A stretch of DNA of 64,000 nucleotides, from assembly GCA_035515475.1 (NCBI GenBank), contig DATJBF010000005.1, positions 62,001 through 126,000 of the forward strand, read 5' to 3'. Both the position numbers and the translations under genes were made by a program. The DNA is from DATJBF01 sp035515475. Its GTDB lineage: Bacteria; Verrucomicrobiota; Verrucomicrobiia; Palsa-1439. The notes beneath the pieces were generated by a model. That model was not told the origin of the DNA, made no database searches, and saw only the letters and a program-made list of their open reading frames with translations. Of this stretch, positions 48,751-59,000 are shown piece after piece. Every line of letters starts with the position of its first letter. Within the stretch, counting starts at the first letter, position 1.

Positions 48751-50045
48751 GGGAAAATCCGAAACTCGAAACCCGAAATTCGAAATCCCTTCTAATCACG
48801 CGACGCCAGGCGATCAGGTACGGCGCCGCCGGTTTGGTCGGCTTGGCGGGGACGGGATGGTTGATCGAATATCTCCGCCGGTACATCGAGAGCGAGAGCC
48901 CGGCCGACATTTTCAGGGGCGACGCGCCGAGCGACAGGGTGTGGGCGCTCTGGCAACAGCGTGGCTGGACGAAAGAAGGCTATCACTATCTCAAGCTCGG
49001 CCGCAACGTGCAGTGCAAGATTTGCCCAAACAACTGCATCCTCACGCCCGGCGACCGCAGTCATTGCCGCAACCGCATCAACCGCGACGGCACGCTGTAC
49101 ACACTGGCCTACGGCAACCCGTGCAGTTTTCACGTCGACCCCGTCGAGAAGAAGCCGCTGTTTCATTTCCTGCCGGGCACTCTGTCGTTTTCGCTGGCAA
49201 CCGCGGGCTGCGTCTTTCGCTGCCTGAATTGCCAGAACTGGGAAATCTCGCAGAAGAAACCCGAAGAGACAAAAGACCCGCGCGGCCCCGAGTTCCGGTT
49301 GCGGCCGCCGGTGCCGCAGATGTTGAGTATGGAACAGATGGCGCAGTTGAGCCTGTTCCCGGATGACGTGGTGGCGGTGACCGAATCGCTCGGGTGTCCG
49401 TCGATTTCGTACACGTACTCCGAGCCGACTGCGTTCTATGAGTACACCTACGACACCTGCAAGTTGGCCCGCGAGAAGAAGATCAGGAACATCATGGTCA
49501 CCTGCGGCTCGATTGAGGAACGGCCCCTGCGCGACCTGACCCAGAATTTGGATGCGGCACATATCGACCTGAAAGGGTTCGATGAAGATATTTACTGGAA
49601 GCTGAACACGGGCCGGCTCAGGCCGATTCTCGACACGTTAAAGACGCTCCGGGACACGGGCGTGTGGTTCGAGATCATCAATCTGATCGTTCCGACCTAC
49701 ACGGACAATCTCGACACGATCGCGCGGATGTGTGATTGGCTGGTGGCGAACATCGGGCCCGATCATCCGCTTCATTTCTCCCGGTTCCACCCGGCCCACA
49801 AGCTCGAGCATTTGCCGCCCACGCCGGTGGAAACGCTGGTGCAAGCCCGAGAAATCGGCCAGAAAGCGGGGCTCCGCTACGTCTACATTGGCAACGTCCG
49901 CGGCCTGCCCGGAGTCGAGACCACCTATTGCCCGAACTGCAAACGCGCCGTCATCGAGCGCGACGTGTTCGATATCACGAGCTTCAATCTCGCCGCCGGT
50001 CGCTGCAAATTCTGCCAGACCCCGATCGCCGGCGTGTGGGCGTGA
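48738..50045 (+). CDS. amrS: AmmeMemoRadiSam system radical SAM enzyme AmrS, with export-type N-terminus
   Basis: 435 residues. The SAM cluster is CVFRCLNC with the typical NWEIS following; the preceding domain carries CKICPNNCILTPGDRSHC, and the C-terminus has a CPNC/CKFC zinc-ribbon-like pair. A twin-arginine-like segment (ITRRQAIRYGAAGLVGLAG) at about 22-40 looks like a Tat signal or anchor. I chose ATG 48738 because GGAG lies six bases upstream; 48732 is also possible. The first 18 codons coincide with an AATTCGAAATCC-type repeat. It is the third component of the system whose Memo and AMMECR1 parts are fused at 42627-44186. Confidence 0.9.
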   Translation: MGEIGENPKLETRNSKSLLITRRQAIRYGAAGLVGLAGTGWLIEYLRRYIESESPADIFRGDAPSDRVWALWQQRGWTKEGYHYLKLGRNVQCKICPNNCILTPGDRSHCRNRINRDGTLYTLAYGNPCSFHVDPVEKKPLFHFLPGTLSFSLATAGCVFRCLNCQNWEISQKKPEETKDPRGPEFRLRPPVPQMLSMEQMAQLSLFPDDVVAVTESLGCPSISYTYSEPTAFYEYTYDTCKLAREKKIRNIMVTCGSIEERPLRDLTQNLDAAHIDLKGFDEDIYWKLNTGRLRPILDTLKTLRDTGVWFEIINLIVPTYTDNLDTIARMCDWLVANIGPDHPLHFSRFHPAHKLEHLPPTPVETLVQAREIGQKAGLRYVYIGNVRGLPGVETTYCPNCKRAVIERDVFDITSFNLAAGRCKFCQTPIAGVWA

Positions 50046-50174
50046 GGGATGGGCCGGGAAGCGGCTGTCAGCGGTCAGCAGTCGGCCCTCGGCTTTCAGA
50101 TGGCAGCGGGTTGCGCGGGAGATTGGCAGTCGATAGGCCGAAGGAGAATGGCCAGGGTTGCGTGCTTCCGTGGA

Positions 50175-50195
50175 CCGGTGCCAATTTGGCACCGG
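50175..50195. terminator. Perfect 10-base-arm palindrome after amrS
   Basis: CCGGTGCCAA and TTGGCACCGG flank a single T. It is 130 bases after the amrS stop in a region without genes and might end the transcript as a hairpin, though no T-run follows. Confidence 0.4.
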
Positions 50196-50218
50196 ATCGC
50201 CGCGAACTTCTTGTCCCC

Positions 50219-50274
50219 GTAGCCGCACCCTTTACGGGTGCGTTTTTCTCACGCAGGCTGAAGCCTGCGGCTAC
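50219..50274. repeat. 56-base inverted-repeat element between amrS and the GH28 gene
   Basis: Ends GTAGCCGCA/TGCGGCTAC are perfect inverted repeats, enclosing GCACCC-TTTAC-GGGTGC, a T-run (50243-50247) and CAGGCTGAAGCCTG. Same family as 46651-46722. Confidence 0.8.
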
Positions 50275-50310
50275 AATTCTGTCAGCAGCTCTTGGGCAGA
50301 GACACCGGAA

Positions 50311-51576
50311 CTATTCCAGACCGGTGACTTCGGCGCTGAAGGTGGTCAAGGGCTTGCCTTCTTCAACGGTGATCTTCGAATTGATGAACCGGATCCCCTT
50401 GGCGTAATAGATGACCATTCCCTTCTTGGCCGAGATGGTCACGTTCGACAGCGTCACGTCGGTAATGGGCGCCTCTGGCAATCCCCAAATCTGGCCGGCG
50501 TTGGGGCAGTCGGTCGCCGTCACGTTGCGAATCGTGATGTTCTTGTTGATGGGCGTCGTCGCCGTGACCGGCTCGGCTTTCTCGGTCGACGGATCCTTGG
50601 GCGCCGTTCGCTCCGGATAATAGTCGATGATGCGGATCGGATACTTGACGTTCTTCATCGTGAGGTTCTCGTACGTCAGGTTCTGCAACACGCCGCCCCG
50701 TCCGCGCAGGGTCTTGATGCGGATGCCGGCATCGGTCGAATCGAACGTGCAATCACTCACCCGCAGGTCCTCGATGCCGCCTTCCGTGCCGGAGCCGATC
50801 GACATGCCGTGACCGTGAAGGAGTTTGCAGTTGGTGATCGTGTAATTCTTGTTGCCAAGAGTGCGCGACCGGTTGGGTTTCACCACGATGTTGTCGTCGC
50901 CGACGTCGATCGTGCAATCGGTGATCAGATAATTCCAGCCGGAGGGATCGATCCCGTCGGTGTTGTGGGTGTTACTCGGTGATTTGATGGTGATGCCCTT
51001 GATGGTCACGTCGGTGCAATTCCGCGGCACGAGATGAAACATGGGCGAGTTACAGAGCGTCACACCCGTGACCAGCACGCGCGTGCAGTCGTTCAGCTTG
51101 ATCATGTACGGCCGGTGCGGCATGTCGTGGTTCGCTTCGAACGCCGTCCACCACGCCTGGCCTTGGCCATCGATCGTGCCTTCTCCGCTGATTTCGATGT
51201 CCTGCGCCTTGTCGGCGGTGATGCAATCCTCGTAGCGCTCGTCGCTCATCGGATAATCCTTCATGTCGTCGCTGATCAGGATGGTGGCGCCGCTATCGAG
51301 GTGCAGATTGATGTGGCTGGCCAGCTTGAACGGGCCGGTCAGGAACTTCCCCTCCGGGATCAACACGATTCCACCTCCGGCCGCCGAAGCGGTATCGATC
51401 GTTTTCTGAATGGCTGCGGTGTTGATCGTCTTGCCGTCGCCAACGGCTCCGTACTTGGTCACGTCAAACGTCTTTGCGGGGATGACCGGCAGGGCCGGGG
51501 TTTGCGCAGGAAGGTTGGCTGCCAAGACAAAACAAAAGCCCAAGGGTGCAAGAATGTAGCTGGCAAAACGGTTCAT
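50311..51576 (-). CDS. Exported glycoside hydrolase family 28 (polygalacturonase-like)
   Basis: 421 residues with a signal peptide (MNRFASYILAPLGFCFVLAA, cleavage after LPAQT or nearby). The right-handed beta-helix enzyme shows the catalytic aspartates in NTDGID and VGDDNI, then GHGMSIGS and RIKTLRGRGG, the GH28 pattern. It probably hydrolyses galacturonan or related pectic glycosides in the periplasm or outside. An AAGGGA about nine bases before the ATG serves as ribosome-binding site. It has no operon partner on its strand; the kelch gene lies upstream. Confidence 0.92.
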   Translation of the reverse strand: MNRFASYILAPLGFCFVLAANLPAQTPALPVIPAKTFDVTKYGAVGDGKTINTAAIQKTIDTASAAGGGIVLIPEGKFLTGPFKLASHINLHLDSGATILISDDMKDYPMSDERYEDCITADKAQDIEISGEGTIDGQGQAWWTAFEANHDMPHRPYMIKLNDCTRVLVTGVTLCNSPMFHLVPRNCTDVTIKGITIKSPSNTHNTDGIDPSGWNYLITDCTIDVGDDNIVVKPNRSRTLGNKNYTITNCKLLHGHGMSIGSGTEGGIEDLRVSDCTFDSTDAGIRIKTLRGRGGVLQNLTYENLTMKNVKYPIRIIDYYPERTAPKDPSTEKAEPVTATTPINKNITIRNVTATDCPNAGQIWGLPEAPITDVTLSNVTISAKKGMVIYYAKGIRFINSKITVEEGKPLTTFSAEVTGLE

Positions 51577-51884
51577 GGCGGTTGTTCCCTTTCTTAACGT
51601 GCGACCAGATGCAACAAAGTCATGCGCGATCGACGTCGAATACTGCCAGAGGGTGCGGACATGGTCAAAGGGATTCCAGTCGTTTGACAGGCGACGCCCG
51701 ACGCCGTCCGGACGTCGATGATTTCATTGCCGTCTCGAACCGGACAAGGAGGCAATCTTCTCTCCTGTCGTCCTGAACGTGTCGAAATACGCCCCGTTGC
51801 CCGGGGCAAAGCCTCGCCGTTCCATAACGAGCCAAGTTTCGTTCCGCGTGCCGCTCGTGGCTGACGGCTGACAGGTTCCGCCGA
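51577..51884. other. Intergenic region between the GH28 and kelch genes
   Basis: 308 bases. Contains CCCGTTGCCCGGGGC-type hairpins and short repeat remnants but no gene or clear promoter. Confidence 0.4.
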
Positions 51885-54800
51885 CTACTTTGCCGTGCCG
51901 GACTTGTCCCGTTTCGCCTTGTAATGCAGGCTCGTGGTACCCATGAAAGCTTCCGTGTCCACCACCACGATTACCGGGAAGTCGGCCACGAGCACCCCCG
52001 CCTCCGGCTCAGTGGGATTGATCATGCCGTACTCCGCCCAGGCGGTTTGCCACGAGCCCTTCTTCAACGTGGCGCTGAACTTCCACAGGCCGGTCCCTTT
52101 GTTGTAGGTCGGCTTGTTGAACTTGCTCACGCCGTTGTGGCCAATTCCCTTGCTGTTGAGGGTAAATGACATCTCCGCATCACCGATGTCCAACGTCACC
52201 ACTTTGCCGCCGAAACTGTAATCACGGGGGAGATCGAACGTGCCCTTGACGGTGCAACTGTCAGCGTTGGCCTTGGCGAAGTTCAAGGTCCCCTGCAACT
52301 TGGTGATGTTGAGCAGGCAAGGGACCGCCACGCCGAAGGTGGCGTTGGTTGACGCGATTCCGTCGCTGATTGTCACCTTGACAACCTCTGGCCCGCAATT
52401 CGTATACACGTGCGTCGGAGAAAACTCCGTGCAGGTCGTGCCGTCGCCAAAGCTCCACAGGCAGGACAAGGGATTTCCGTCGGCGTCAACCGCCGCCACA
52501 TTGAACGTGAACGGCTCCAGCGCTTCCACCACGGCGATATTATTCAGCATGGCCACGGGATTCGTCACGGCAGGCGGAAACATGATTTGCGGTGGCGTAT
52601 CGATCTCCAGGCTGAAGTCCTTTTCCGAGTAGAGACTGTTGGCACCGGTGCAACGCACCCGGAAACCCGTCGTGCCCCCTGTGCTCGGTGTGCCGGAGAT
52701 CGTGCCGCCGCTGTCAAGGTACAGCCCCACCGGCGGGCTATTCGACACCACCAACCAACTGTACGACGCGGTTCCACCCGTGGCGGTCAGTTTCTGAGAG
52801 TAGACAATGCCCAACGTGCCTGGAGGCAACGCACTCACAGTCGTGATCGTCGGCGCCGTCGGCACCGGGTTAACCGTCAGGCTGAACTCCTTCTCTGAAT
52901 ACAGGCCTTTGGCGTCGGTCACCCGCACCCGGAAGCTGCTTGTCGTTACCATTGTTGGCGTGCCGGTGATTGCCCCGCTGCTGCCGACCAGTCCCAAGCC
53001 CGGCGGCAGACTGTTTAGCACCACCGACCAACTGTACGGTGCCGTTCCGCCGGTCGCAGTCAACGTTTGGTTGTATGCAGTTCCCACTATTGCGGCCGGC
53101 AAGGAACTGCTGGTGGCCAACTGCAACGAGTTGGCAATGTCATGGTACAACTCCGCGCTGGAAAGAGGAGTGCCGCCCGCGCCCCCGGCCGCCAGCACCT
53201 GCCCATTCGGCAGTAACGTCGCCGTGTGATCGAGACGCAAGCTGGTCATCGATTCGGTCGCCGTCCACGTCCCGGTGGCCGGGTCGTAAATCTCCGCGCT
53301 GGAAAGAGCGATGCCGCTGCTGTCTTCGCCCCCCGCGACCAGCACTTTTCCGTCGGACAGTAACGTCGCGCTGTGCGAATCGCGGGCGGTATTCAGCGCG
53401 CCGGTCGCCGTCCATGTCCCGGTCGCCGGGTCGTACAACTCCGCGCTGGCAAGAGAGCCGCTGTCGTTCCAGCCTCCCGCGACCAGCACCTTCCCATTGG
53501 GCAATAACGTCGCCGTGTGCGTATCGCGCGCGGTGTGCAGCGAGCCGGTCGCCGTCCACTTCCCGGTGGCCGGGTCGTACAGTTCCGCGCTGGATAGATC
53601 GACAACATTATCATAGGAATCGTAATAGTAGCCCCCGGCGACCAGCACCTTGCCATTGGGCAGCAACGTCGCCGTGTAACTCTCGCGTGCGGCGTTCAGC
53701 GAGCCGGTCGCCACCCACGTCCCGGTGGCCGGATCGTACAATTCCGCGCTGGAAACCGTGTATGGGGAAATGTTGATTTCGCCCCCGGCGACCAGCACCT
53801 GTCCACTGGGCAGCAAGGTCGCCCTGTGATTCCCACGTGCCGTGTTCAGCGAGCCGGTCGCCGTCCATGTCCCGGTGGCCGGATCGTACAGCTCCGCGCT
53901 GGAGAGATAGCCACTGTAGTCATTGTAGCCCCCGGCGACCAGCACCTTGCCATTGGGCAGCAACGTCGCCGTGTGAACAGCGCGTGCGGTGGTCAGCGAG
54001 CCGGTCGCTGTCCACGTCCCGATAGCTGGATCGTACAGCTCCGCGCTGGAAAGATAATAAGGATACGTGCTTCTGTACCCTCCCGCGACCAGCACCTGTC
54101 CATTGGGCAGCAACGTCGCTGTGTGCCATCTCCGTGCGGTGGTCAGCGAGCCGGTCGCCGTCCATGTCCCACCGGCCTGATCATACAGCTCCGCGCTGGA
54201 CAAAACGATGCCGCTGCCGTCTGCGCCTCCTGCGACCAGCACCTTACCATTGGGCAGCAACGTCGCCGTGTGACCACCGCGTACGGTGGTCAGCGAGACG
54301 GTGGCCGTCCATGTCCCACCGGCCGGATCGTACAGCTCCGCGGTGGAAACAGTGTAAGAGTAAGTGTTGCCTTCGCCTCCTGCGACCAACACCTTCCCAT
54401 TGGATAGCAACGTCGCCGTGTGACTAGTGCGTGCGGTGTACATCGAACCAGCCGCCGTCCACGTCCCGCTGGCCGGGTCGTACAGCTCCGCGTTAGTGAA
54501 CCAATTGCCGCTGCCAGAGCCTCCTGCGACCAGCACCTTGCCATTAGGCAGCAACGTCGCTGTGTGATTCCCGCGTGCGGTGGTCAGCGGACTGGTCGCC
54601 GTCCACGTCCCGGTGGCCGGATCATACAGCTCCGCGCTGGGAAGATAATGGAGACCATCAATGCCTCCCGCGACCAGCACCTTACCATTAGGCAGCAACG
54701 TCGCCGTGTGCCAACCGCGTATGGTGGTCATCGAGTTGGTCGCCGTCCACGTCCCGGTGGCCGGATCGTACAGCTCCGCGCTGGAAAGCCAACCGCTTGA

Positions 54801-55283
54801 GCCAAGGCCCCCCGCGACCAGCACCTTCCCATTGGGCAACAACGTCGCCGTGTGATAAGCGCGTGCGGTGGTTAGCGCGCCGGTCGCCGTCCACGCTCCG
54901 GTGGCCGGATCGTACAGCTCCGCGCTGGAAAGATAGCCACTGGTGCTATTGTAGCCCCCCGCGACCAACACCTTGCCATTGGGCAGTAATGTTGCCGTGT
55001 GATTGGCGCGTGCAGTGGTCATCGAGCCGGTCGCTGTCCACGTCCCGGTGGCTGGATCGTACAGCTCCGCGCTGGAAAGAGCGCCGCTGCTGCTCCCTTC
55101 CCCCCCCGCTACCAGCACCTTCCCGTTCGGAAGCAATGTCGCAGTGTGGTAATAGCGATTGGTGGCCATTGAGCCGGTGGTGACCCAGGAAGCGCCGTTA
55201 ACCTCGTGGATGACCGATAAATTGAGCGCCAGCGCGGCCAACGCCAGCACGACTGGAGTGATTCTGCGCGTGAACGTTTTCAT
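51885..55283 (-). CDS. Secreted kelch-repeat protein with Ig-like and PKD domains
   Basis: 1132 residues. A signal peptide (ITPVVLALAALALNLSVI) is followed by 14 kelch units of 47-52 residues, each built as HTATLLPNGKVLVAGG...SSAELYDPATGTWTATGS. Then two putative Ig domains of the He_PIG type (LPPGLGLVGSSGAITGTP and the parallel second copy), a PKD-like domain (FGDGTTCTEFSPTHVYTNCG) and a C-terminal beta domain. Unit repetition is also strong at the DNA level, so copy number may vary between strains. A surface or secreted binding role is likely; the galactose-oxidase catalytic residues are not apparent. ATG 55283 has AAGGTG upstream. Confidence 0.85.
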   Translation of the reverse strand: MKTFTRRITPVVLALAALALNLSVIHEVNGASWVTTGSMATNRYYHTATLLPNGKVLVAGGEGSSSGALSSAELYDPATGTWTATGSMTTARANHTATLLPNGKVLVAGGYNSTSGYLSSAELYDPATGAWTATGALTTARAYHTATLLPNGKVLVAGGLGSSGWLSSAELYDPATGTWTATNSMTTIRGWHTATLLPNGKVLVAGGIDGLHYLPSAELYDPATGTWTATSPLTTARGNHTATLLPNGKVLVAGGSGSGNWFTNAELYDPASGTWTAAGSMYTARTSHTATLLSNGKVLVAGGEGNTYSYTVSTAELYDPAGGTWTATVSLTTVRGGHTATLLPNGKVLVAGGADGSGIVLSSAELYDQAGGTWTATGSLTTARRWHTATLLPNGQVLVAGGYRSTYPYYLSSAELYDPAIGTWTATGSLTTARAVHTATLLPNGKVLVAGGYNDYSGYLSSAELYDPATGTWTATGSLNTARGNHRATLLPSGQVLVAGGEINISPYTVSSAELYDPATGTWVATGSLNAARESYTATLLPNGKVLVAGGYYYDSYDNVVDLSSAELYDPATGKWTATGSLHTARDTHTATLLPNGKVLVAGGWNDSGSLASAELYDPATGTWTATGALNTARDSHSATLLSDGKVLVAGGEDSSGIALSSAEIYDPATGTWTATESMTSLRLDHTATLLPNGQVLAAGGAGGTPLSSAELYHDIANSLQLATSSSLPAAIVGTAYNQTLTATGGTAPYSWSVVLNSLPPGLGLVGSSGAITGTPTMVTTSSFRVRVTDAKGLYSEKEFSLTVNPVPTAPTITTVSALPPGTLGIVYSQKLTATGGTASYSWLVVSNSPPVGLYLDSGGTISGTPSTGGTTGFRVRCTGANSLYSEKDFSLEIDTPPQIMFPPAVTNPVAMLNNIAVVEALEPFTFNVAAVDADGNPLSCLWSFGDGTTCTEFSPTHVYTNCGPEVVKVTISDGIASTNATFGVAVPCLLNITKLQGTLNFAKANADSCTVKGTFDLPRDYSFGGKVVTLDIGDAEMSFTLNSKGIGHNGVSKFNKPTYNKGTGLWKFSATLKKGSWQTAWAEYGMINPTEPEAGVLVADFPVIVVVDTEAFMGTTSLHYKAKRDKSGTAK

Positions 55284-56069
55284 AATCACCTTGGATGGTT
55301 GAGGTCACTAGACCCCGCGGGCTTGGTGAAACCTGTTTGGCTGCCGAGTCGGTGCGCGTAATTCCAGCCGCGGTCACGTGGTAAACCTTCGTTTCGCCCA
55401 AGAGACCTACGCCAAACGAAGCATGGGAAGTCGCGCGCCAACTTGAGTTGGCCGACAAAAAGTCTTTGTTGTTCGTCTCGCACTTGCCTCACCTGCGCCG
55501 CGCTCGTGCCCCTCACAACACGAACTTGCCGCCACTCACCAGTCACCAACTTGCGACCCGAACAACGCGGGCATTCTTGCCAATCGGACAGCGTCTGTCA
55601 ATCGTGAAAACGGGGCCAATTCCAATCAAGACAAGGCTTGCACGGCAGCTTCGACTGGCCGCAAGAAAGCTTGCCTCGTTTCACGGCGGCGCTCTCTCAA
55701 ATCGATTCGGCGCGCTGGGCCAGCACGCCCTACCAAACAATCTTCGTGATCTTCGTGTCCTTCGTGGTGAAATTGCCAACCCTGTCGCCGCGACATTTCT
55801 GTCAGTGCTCCTACAAACTCTCCGGAGTCCTCTATGCGAGGTCGAGAGACCTTGGCACAACGAGATTCCTTGCGTTCCTTTGCGCCTCTTTGCGGCCACA
55901 AGCATTTGTGACCATCAGCCGTACGGAAGCACGCTTCCGCGTCTTGGCGGGAAGCCCGGATTTCCAGCCTGCAGAATTCAGTTGCACACGGACGGACCGG
56001 TACTAAGGTGAAGGCAGAATCTTCAACGAATTCTCTTCCCGTGGTTCTAAGCAAGTGAGGCGGTGATCG
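55284..56069. other. 786-base intergenic region made of repeat remnants
   Basis: No gene is supported. It includes GCACGCCCTACC (55721-55735 region), TTCGTGTCCTTCGTGGTGA (55752-55771) and a stretch like TTGCGTTCCTTTGCGCCTC (55867-55890), all phrases seen as intergenic repeats in other bacteria. Open frames here have repeat-type translations. Confidence 0.5.
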
Positions 56070-59000
56070 ATGGCGGACACAACGACACAATCAGACTCGC
56101 CAAAAAGAGGACGTTGGTTGAAATGGCTGGCAGGGTGCGCCGCCGGTCTGATCGTCATTCTGGTGGCCCTCTATTTCATCGCCACCAGCAGCGCGTTCTT
56201 CAAGACCGTGGTGTTGCCCCGGGTCAGCTCCGCGCTCGATGCCGACGTCTCGGTGAGCGACGCCGAGATCAGCCCGTTCTCCCACGTCATCTTGCATGAC
56301 CTGAAAGTGACACCGAAAGGCGGTCAGCCAGTCTTTACCGCGTCGAGTGTGACGGCCCGGTACAGCCTGCTGTCGATTCTTCGCGGGCACATCCTCGTGG
56401 ACGAGGCCTCAGTCGTGGATCCCACGGTGACCGTCATTGAACACCCGGACGGCACGAGCAACCTGAGTCCGCTGCTGAAGTCCGGGAAACCGACAACGAA
56501 AGTGGAAAGGACGGCCCGACCAGCCCCTGCGCCCACGGCGAAACCGTCATCGCCGCCGTCGATCGACGTGAAATCCGTCTCGGTTAAGAACGCGACCGTC
56601 CGCTACGTGCAGAGTCTCAAGGACGGCGGAACACAAACGCTCGAACTGACGAAGGTGGACGTCACCGTCGGCAACATCAAGAACGGCGGGACCGGCCAAT
56701 TGGATTTCGCCGCGGCGATGGCGCTGACCAAAACGCTGCCAACGCCCGGTTCAAACACGACCCTCCAGGCCAACCTCAACGGCGCATTCACGTTTAATCT
56801 GACACAGGACCTGAAGCCGGGTGCGGTCAAAGGCAACGCGGCCGCTAAGATGGACCAGGCGACCGGGGTGTTCGCCGACCTGACGGGGCTGGCGGCCAAG
56901 TTCGACTGTGACGTCACGCCCACCGACATCAAACAGTGCGCGCTGACCTTTACCAAAGCCGACGCGGCACTGGGCAACGTGAGCGTCAGTGGGCCGTTCG
57001 ATCCCGCCAAAATGGAGGGCAAACTCAAGGTCGAGGCGTCCTCGCTCGATCGTCGGGTGCTCAATCTCGTCGGAGCCGCCGCCGGGATCGATTTCGGCAC
57101 GACGACCATCAACACGAGCAACGATATCGAGCTGACCCAGGGTGGCGCCGTCATTACCGCCGCCAGCACGGTCAACGTCGCCCGCTTCCAGGTCACGCGC
57201 CAGAACCAGACCTCGCCGACACTCGACCTGCGCTGTCAGTACGACGTTTCGGTCAACCGGTCCGAGCAATCGGTGCAGGTCAAGACGCTGAACCTCGCGG
57301 GAACGCAGAACCAACATCCGCTGTTGCAGGCGGAGCTGACCAGCCCGATGACCATCGCTTGGGGCAACACTGGGAACGCGGTCGGCAACGCGACGCTGAA
57401 CGTCGCGGTGACCGGCTTGGACCTCGGAGACTGGAAAGCGTTTGCCGGCGATTATGCGCCCGGCGGCGTGGCGAATCTGAAATTGAAACTGCAGTCGCAA
57501 CAGGCCGGTAAACAACTGACGTTCGACCTCGAAGGGCAGGTGGACCAACTCTCCGCGCACATCGGCCACGACCAGATTCCGCCGGTCGACGTGCACGTGG
57601 TGGCCCGCGGAACCGGCGCCGATCTCAAGCAATTCCACCTGAGCGAGTACCGGCTCGATCTGGCCCAGCAACACCAATCGGTGCTGACCGTGTCCGGTAC
57701 CGGCTCGTTCGACCGAACCACGCAGGATGCGGACATCCAAGCATCCGCGCAGGCCGCACTCGACCGCCTGTCGGGTCTGATGGCTCATTGGGTGACGGCA
57801 GCAGCCGATTACGCGCCGTCGGGCCGGGCGAACCTAAAATTGAACTTACAGGTGAAACAAGGCGGCAGCCAACTGGCATTCGATGCGGATGGCCAGGTGA
57901 ACGAACTCTCAGCTCGGATCGGCGGGCAGAATCTCACGCCGGTCAATGTGCATCTGGTGACCCGCGGGACCGGAGCCGACCTGACGCAGTTTAACGTGAG
58001 CGAGTGCCAACTCGATCTCACCCGGCAAGAACAGTTGGTGCTGACCATGTCCAGCACCGGCACGGTTGACCGCGCAACGCTGGATGCCGACCTGCAGTTC
58101 GCCGCGAAGGCGGCACTCGACCGGCTGGCGGCGTTGTGGCCCCGGCCCGACATCGCGTGCTCCGCCGGCACGCTCGACGTGACCGGCCACGTCACGAGCC
58201 AGCGCCAGACACGAGCCGTCACCGGTCAACTCACGCTGGCCGATTTGACCGGCCACTACGGCGATTACCGGTTCGACGGCTTTGGCACGACCATCGACCT
58301 CGACGGGTTGATGAAAGGCAAACAACTTGAAATCCACAAAGCCGCCGGCCAGTTCCACAAGGGCCGGAGTCCCGGCGGGAAATTCGACGTCGCCGGCCAA
58401 TACGATCTCGACAAGAAGACGGGCCAGTTGACCGCAAAACTCGAGGGCTTCACCCAGAACGATTTGGGGCCGTTCCTCCAGCCGTCGCTCGGCGACAAGA
58501 AACTGGTTTCGGTCTCGCTGACCGCGATGGCGTCGGCCGGGTTTGACGCCAACGGCAACGGGTCCGTCAAGGCCGATGCCAAGGTGGCCAACCTTGTCGT
58601 GCAGGACCCGAAGAACCAGTTGCCGGCCAAACCGCTCGAAGTCCATCTGCAGATTGACGCTGCCGGGAGCAACAAGGTTGTCAACGTGCATCAGTGTCAG
58701 CTGGCGTTGACGCCGACGGAGCGGGCCAAGAACGAACTGCGGCTCAGCGGTACGGTAAATTACTCCCGCACGGGCGGGATCACCGGCGACCTCAAGCTCG
58801 CGGCCGACTCACTCGACGCGACGGCGTACTACGATTTGTTCACGGCGAAAAACAAAGCGAACGAGGCGGAGACGGGTTCTCCGCCGGCTCCGGGCAAACC
58901 GAAATCGGCCCCGGCCTCGGGTGCCGAGGAGCAAGCGGAGCCGGCCGCCGTGAAACTGCCGGTCCGCAATTTCACCTGCGACGCGACCATTGGCCGGTTC

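Noticed and set aside
51885..55283. Regularly spaced repeats as a possible CRISPR array
   Set aside because: The period is about 140-156 bases, the units code for kelch motifs in one open frame, and the spacers are not unique short sequences.
55448..56011. 187-codon open frame in the spacer before the AsmA-like gene
   Set aside because: It is composed of known-looking intergenic repeat phrases, has no ribosome-binding site, and the reverse strand is equally open.
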